Shown here: positions 59,916 through 64,000 of the stretch, one piece after another | Layout: each line of letters starts with the position of its first letter | How positions within the stretch are numbered: the first letter of the stretch is position 1 | Source: Candidatus Thiothrix anitrata | GTDB taxonomy: Bacteria; Pseudomonadota; Gammaproteobacteria; Thiotrichales; Thiotrichaceae | Length of the DNA stretch: 64,000 bases | Direction of reading: 5' to 3' | NCBI RefSeq assembly: GCF_017901155.1 | Contig: NZ_CP072800.1 | Span: forward strand, 1,577,283 to 1,641,282 | The notes under the pieces: model-generated | What the model was told of the DNA's origin: nothing | Database searches by the model: none | The model's input: only the letters and a program-made list of their open reading frames with translations | Made by a program: the position numbers and the translations under genes

Positions 59916-60964
59916 AACGCCGCAACTCCCCACCGTTACCCATCACTCATGCCGTATCGCTGGCCTTGCTGGTGGTTGTCCTGCTGCTGTTGCCCTTACC
60001 CTCCCATGCGGTGGAGCCGACCTGCGAGGGTAAGTTTGCCAACCCGATCACGGACATTTGTTGGTCGTGCATTTTCCCGCTGACGCTGGGCGGGGCAAAG
60101 TTAATGAGCATGGGGCAAGAGGATACCGCCAATCCGGGCGGGGTACTGTGTACCTGTACCGGGAATGGCATTCCCAAGATCGGCATTAAGGTGGGTTTTT
60201 GGGAGCCAGTGCGCCAAGTCGACATTGTGCGTAAACCGTTTTGCCTTGCCTCATTGGGTGGTATCGACCTTGATCCGGGGTTTGATGCGCCGGAAGCGGG
60301 GCGTGATGATCCTGAAGACGGCGCACCACCGGCATCGTTTTACCAAGCGCACTGGTACGTCAACCCGATTTTGTATTGGTTGGAAGTGTTGCTGGATAAC
60401 GCCTGCCTCGAAAAATCCCCGTTTGATATTGCGTACCTAACCGAGCTTGACCCGCTATGGATTGACGATGAGCTGACTTACATCATCAACCCTGATGTCT
60501 CCTTGTTTGCCAACCTACCAGCGCAAGCGGCGTGTGCGGCGGATTGCGTGCAAGCCTCCGCCGGGTTTGCACGCCCTGAATTGTTTTGGTGTGGCGGTTG
60601 CCAAGGCACGGCGTATCCGTTGAACGGGCATGTGCAACACCATATCGGCGGGGTGCAAGCCTCCAGCCTCCTGATGCAACGCCTCACCGCCAAAATGCAC
60701 CGCCAAGGGCTGATCTGGTCTGCCAGTGGCGGTGACGGCTTGTGCGGGTACTATCCGCGTTTGCAGATGGATAAATCCAATTACAAGTACCAGATGTTAT
60801 TCCCGGTTCCGCAAACCCAAAAGATTGCCGGACGCTGCTGCCAACCCTACGGGCGTACCACGACCGTTTGGGGTGCAGGCAAGGAGTTCCCGTACAAAGG
60901 CGAAGATTTTGCCTACATGATCTTCCGTAAGCGTAACTGCTGTCAGGGGGCTATTGGGTTTTAA
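59912..60964 (+). CDS. traU: F-type conjugation protein TraU
   Basis: 350 aa, exported (LLVVVLLLLPLPSHA). CEGKFANPITDICWSCIFPL is the family hallmark, followed by GNGIPKIGIKVGFWEPVRQ, YWLEVLLDNACLEK and RKRNCCQG. Many Cys suggest disulfide bonds in the periplasm. It overlaps traW by 4 bp (ATGA). TraU takes part in DNA transfer and pilus assembly. Confidence 0.93.
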   Translation: MKRRNSPPLPITHAVSLALLVVVLLLLPLPSHAVEPTCEGKFANPITDICWSCIFPLTLGGAKLMSMGQEDTANPGGVLCTCTGNGIPKIGIKVGFWEPVRQVDIVRKPFCLASLGGIDLDPGFDAPEAGRDDPEDGAPPASFYQAHWYVNPILYWLEVLLDNACLEKSPFDIAYLTELDPLWIDDELTYIINPDVSLFANLPAQAACAADCVQASAGFARPELFWCGGCQGTAYPLNGHVQHHIGGVQASSLLMQRLTAKMHRQGLIWSASGGDGLCGYYPRLQMDKSNYKYQMLFPVPQTQKIAGRCCQPYGRTTTVWGAGKEFPYKGEDFAYMIFRKRNCCQGAIGF

Positions 60965-60965
60965 C

Positions 60966-61712
60966 ATGAAACAATCCCACTACCTCACCAGCGTGATCAG
61001 CGTGTTATGCGGGCTTTGCATGAGTCTGACGGCGACTGCCCAGCCTACCGATGCTATGCCCACGGCGGCACAAGTCGCTGCGCAACAGCAACGCCAAGCC
61101 GACACCGCACTGCCTAATGAGGCTGCGGTAGCGGCGGCTGCGGATAAAGTGGCGACCGTGCTGGCTGCACCGGAGCTGCAAGCCGACAAGGTGGCGGGTC
61201 ATCAACCGCGCCTAAACGCTGTCCCCGTACCAGAGCATGTCCCTAATGCCTTAGCAGCGTTGTTTGCGCAAGTGAAACGTCCGTTGCTTCCGGCGTTGCG
61301 TACTGACGGTGATCTGCTGATCATGGTGTCGTTTTCGATGCCCAAAGACACCCTGAAAAACCTAGCCCTGCAAGCCGACAAAGCCGGTGCGGTGTTGGTA
61401 CTGCGCGGGATGGTGGATGATTCGTTAACAGCCACTACCAAAGCGATCCGCGAGGTTTTGGGTGAGGATGCCGGTGATAGCACCTTTCAGGTCGATCCGA
61501 ATGTGTACAAAGCGTATGCGGTGCAGGATGTACCCACCTTCGTACTGGCAAAGCAACCACCCCAAGCTGAACAGGCGTGTGAACTGGGCAAGGATTACGT
61601 GGCGGTACGCGGTGATGTCTCCTTGACCTACGCCTTGCGCGAATTAGCCAAACAACCGCACTGGGATACCGCCGCCCAACGTTACCTTGCTGCCTTGGGG
61701 GTGAAACCGTGA
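60966..61712 (+). CDS. trbC: F-type pilus assembly protein TrbC
   Basis: 248 aa from the ATG at 60966 (a TTG at 60954 would overlap traU). A signal peptide and an Ala/Gln-rich stretch precede the TrbC domain: LLIMVSFSMPKDTLKNLALQ, VLRGMVDDSLTATTKAIREV, FQVDPNVYKAYAVQDVPTFV. This thioredoxin-like periplasmic fold works with TraW in F-pilus formation. Its stop overlaps the traN-like start (GTGA). Confidence 0.9.
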   Translation: MKQSHYLTSVISVLCGLCMSLTATAQPTDAMPTAAQVAAQQQRQADTALPNEAAVAAAADKVATVLAAPELQADKVAGHQPRLNAVPVPEHVPNALAALFAQVKRPLLPALRTDGDLLIMVSFSMPKDTLKNLALQADKAGAVLVLRGMVDDSLTATTKAIREVLGEDAGDSTFQVDPNVYKAYAVQDVPTFVLAKQPPQAEQACELGKDYVAVRGDVSLTYALRELAKQPHWDTAAQRYLAALGVKP

Positions 61713-63049
61713 GGTGTGTAACGTGGTTGGCAGGCTTGGGCGTGTTGTGGCTTGTCGCCAGCAGTGGCGTACAAGCGGATACCGCTACCGCATTCCAGCA
61801 AGGCCGTGATACCGCTGCCAGTGGTGCAGCCGCCGCCAGTGCGGTGAATGCCACCAATGCCACTGGCAATGTGCCGGGTTACAACACCGCTCCAACGGAG
61901 GCGGGTTTATGGCGTGACGGCAAAGTTAATTTGTCCGGAAACGGTTTAGGCAAGCAAGCCGGGTGTACCACTGCCAATACCAGCGGCTTTAGTGGCAAAG
62001 AGTGTGATGCCATCAATTTTTTAGGCAATGGCAGACCAGATTATCCGTTGACCCGTACCGATGCCTTATTCAACTTATCCAACAGCATTACCGCTGATAA
62101 CCGTGACGCGATTGCTGGTGTGGGTGGTGGGCAAGGTACGGGTGGTTGCACCACGATGGAGATCAAAGACCCTACTTTACAAAGTACCGAACGCTGCGAG
62201 GAGTTTCTTGAACCCGTGGATAAGCGTTGCCCAGTTGGGCGCGTGGTTAAGGTGGATCGTGATGCTAATTACCAATGCGAAATCACTACCGCACAAAAAG
62301 TACGCCGCGAATGCCATAAAAAACTCACTGTCACCTGTCAAACCCCCGTCGATGGTTGTAATGCTACCGGAGTGCAACTGGGATCAATTTCCAGCGATAT
62401 GGCGTGGAATGCGAGTGATTCCGGTGGCAATCGCTACATCACGCTAGGGACGATTGCAGATAACTATTGGGGAACCGGCGTTTACGACCGCACCACCACG
62501 TTTAATATCCAAAAAATGTCGGATGTGTCGCTGTTTAAGATTAATCACGCATGGTTCGATGACTGGTTGTGGGTCAAGGTGAATGGTACGACGGTTTATG
62601 TCGGGCCGTATGGCGGAACAAAGCTGGATACTGATATTTATTCCCAAAGGTGTACGGACGAATACTGTTGGTCTACAGACATAAAAACTGGGGCATGGTT
62701 GGCGGCTAATGGTTATTCAAAATATGGTTCATCATACCGTAAATCAGTCCAGACTTGTTCCACTGAGTGGGGTTGGAATTATTGCACAGATACATGGACT
62801 TATTACGACCAAGCATGGGGGCAAGTTTGTTACACCGATACTGCGTGCGGAGGGTGGGAATTAGGCACGTCATGGAGTAGGAGCTTAGACATCAATATTC
62901 GTCCCTACTTGCGGCAAGGTTCCAACACCATCTGGATGCGTACCGTGGTAGCCGGTGGTGGTGAAGGTGCAATCCGTATGGTGACGCGCCAATACTGCCC
63001 GCCCGTTTGTACCGACAGTTGGGCTGACGGTTGTACGGGGTATCAGTGA
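61709..63049 (+). CDS. TraN-like exported cysteine-rich protein (first of two)
   Basis: 446 aa from a GTG with a signal peptide (LAGLGVLWLVASSGVQA). An N-terminal region like TraN (CRxxx; ECDAINFLGNGRPDYPLTRT; CEEFLEPVDKRCPVGRVVKV) is followed by a central beta-rich domain (GTIADNYWGTGVYDRTTTFN, ending VKVNGTTVYVGPYG) and a Cys/Trp-rich end. It is probably an outer-membrane adhesin for mating-pair stabilisation. It stops where a second TraN-like gene begins, so TraN may be split in two. Confidence 0.7.
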   Translation: MRCVTWLAGLGVLWLVASSGVQADTATAFQQGRDTAASGAAAASAVNATNATGNVPGYNTAPTEAGLWRDGKVNLSGNGLGKQAGCTTANTSGFSGKECDAINFLGNGRPDYPLTRTDALFNLSNSITADNRDAIAGVGGGQGTGGCTTMEIKDPTLQSTERCEEFLEPVDKRCPVGRVVKVDRDANYQCEITTAQKVRRECHKKLTVTCQTPVDGCNATGVQLGSISSDMAWNASDSGGNRYITLGTIADNYWGTGVYDRTTTFNIQKMSDVSLFKINHAWFDDWLWVKVNGTTVYVGPYGGTKLDTDIYSQRCTDEYCWSTDIKTGAWLAANGYSKYGSSYRKSVQTCSTEWGWNYCTDTWTYYDQAWGQVCYTDTACGGWELGTSWSRSLDINIRPYLRQGSNTIWMRTVVAGGGEGAIRMVTRQYCPPVCTDSWADGCTGYQ

Positions 63050-64000
63050 TGTTGCGAGCCGTATTTAGTGTGTTTTTAATCGTGGTGCATTTGGTGGCGG
63101 TGCAAAGTGCCTTAGCCGCGCAATGCCGTTTGGTATCAAGTACCTGTGTGGACTCCGGGACAAAGACCATCAATGGCACACCCGTTACCCGTGCCTGCTG
63201 GGATTATAAAAATGTCTACGATTGCTACGAAACAAAATCGCTCAACTATTGCGCGGCGTTGGTCAGTAACGGTTGCAACGAAACTGCCAGCAAATGCGTC
63301 GAGACGGACTTTAGCGGTGCGTGTGTGCGCTACCAAAAAACCTACCGTTGTGCTGATCCGATTGCTCCAAAGCCGACCAACACGATAGTGCTAGATGACT
63401 CTCACACCATTACCGAAGACCGGATAGATGAGAGTCAATGCAAAGCCAACAAGGACAACAGTACCTGCACACTTGCCGAACACAAATGTGTTGAACCGGC
63501 TGAAACCCGCAACATCAATGGCAAGGATATTTACAAGGACTGCTGGGCATGGGAAGACACGTATACGTGCTTGGGAAACCGGATGAATACCTGCGATGAT
63601 TTGGAAGCCAAAGGCTGTAAGCGGCAAAACGCGGATACTTGTGTTGAACGAATCCCTAATGGTACTTGCCAAGTTTGGGATGTTGCATATACCTGTAAAA
63701 CGCCCGGTGCTACTCGCACTATCGAAGACTGTTCCAACAAGGGCTTTTGCCTCGAAGGTAAATGCTTTGATTCCGGGAGTCCGCCTGATGCCGACTTTGC
63801 CAAGTCCGTTGTGATGCTAGAAGCGGCACGCCAAGCCGGTAACTACATGAACGATGATTTACAGATATTCAAAGGTACGGATGAGCGTTGCTCCATCAAA
63901 CTGTCGGGCTTGAAAAACTGCTGTAAGTCAAAAGGTGGTGCGCAAAGCAATCAAAGCATCCTGATGGGAGCTGCAATGTCGGGCGGTAAAGCCTTGATGG
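63049..64000 (+). CDS. traN: TraN-like mating-pair stabilisation protein (3' end outside window)
   Basis: Open from the ATG at 63049 to the window edge, 317 codons seen. It has its own signal peptide (FLIVVHLVAVQSALA) and regularly spaced Cys: RACWDYKNVYDCYE, SKCVETDF, KDCWAWEDTYTC, FCLEGKCFD, and KLSGLKNCCKSKGG, which match the TraN C-terminal pattern. The start overlaps the previous stop (TGATG). Confidence 0.75.
   Translation, partial: MLRAVFSVFLIVVHLVAVQSALAAQCRLVSSTCVDSGTKTINGTPVTRACWDYKNVYDCYETKSLNYCAALVSNGCNETASKCVETDFSGACVRYQKTYRCADPIAPKPTNTIVLDDSHTITEDRIDESQCKANKDNSTCTLAEHKCVEPAETRNINGKDIYKDCWAWEDTYTCLGNRMNTCDDLEAKGCKRQNADTCVERIPNGTCQVWDVAYTCKTPGATRTIEDCSNKGFCLEGKCFDSGSPPDADFAKSVVMLEAARQAGNYMNDDLQIFKGTDERCSIKLSGLKNCCKSKGGAQSNQSILMGAAMSGGKALM

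Overview
The window reads as chromosome from a sulfur-oxidising, CO2-fixing gammaproteobacterium of the Thiothrix type. This is inferred from the form IA (cso-type) carboxysome operon with cbbO, a gammaproteobacterial gene set (gmk, yrfG, mutY, yggX, rplM-rpsI) and a type II secretion order gspL-M-N-D. No 16S gene is present, so the genus is a guess.

Layout. (1) 1-7451: the 3' part of an alpha-carboxysome operon: csoS2 (5' end missing), csoSCA, csoS4A, csoS4B, two csoS1 paralogues, acRAF, a small disordered McdB-like protein, an NTF2/SnoaL-fold protein and the Rubisco-activase adaptor cbbO. (2) 7452-15315: a cassette of two SulP anion (probably bicarbonate) transporters, each preceded by a paralogous 68-69 aa protein and a near-identical sigma-54 control region. 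Between them sits a convergent NtrB/NtrC-like two-component pair. The cassette is flanked by a second copy of the last 70 codons of cbbO. (3) 15355-19849: housekeeping genes gmk, yrfG, xni-like, a lipoprotein, yggX, mutY and tRNA-Gly(CCC). (4) 19850-24396: island scar between tRNA-Gly and tRNA-Ser(GGA): integrase stump cut by an IS3-family element, RelE/Xre toxin-antitoxin pair, HVO_A0114-type regulator and an intact P4-type integrase. (5) 24574-31507: type II secretion genes gspL, gspM, gspN-like and gspD, a lipoprotein and a large exported protein. (6) 31580-41704: cell-surface polysaccharide locus: parvulin PPIase, Wzm/Wzt ABC exporter, acyltransferase, methyltransferase, three GT2 glycosyltransferases and a HAD protein. 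(7) 41701-42860: small-RNA candidate, then rplM-rpsI. (8) 43038-64000: an integrative and conjugative element (ICE) inserted in tRNA-Thr and running off the window. It has parA to parB, DUF2857, a STY4528-type replication gene, PFL_4669, DUF3158, ssb, topB, a PD-(D/E)XK-like cargo gene, DUF3577/STY4534, a SNF2-like helicase, then F-type transfer genes traW-traU-trbC-traN.

How the parts work together. The carboxysome operon supplies shell, carbonic anhydrase and Rubisco assembly/activation factors. The SulP cassette next to it plausibly supplies bicarbonate, switched by sigma-54 and the embedded two-component system.

The least explained structures are in the ICE: five palindromic iterons plus an AT-rich hairpin inside the replication gene, followed by twelve 47-bp repeats each holding a perfect palindrome, and two long leaders with covarying stems upstream of the DUF3577 gene and the helicase. 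Together they look like an ICE replication/partition and RNA-control region.
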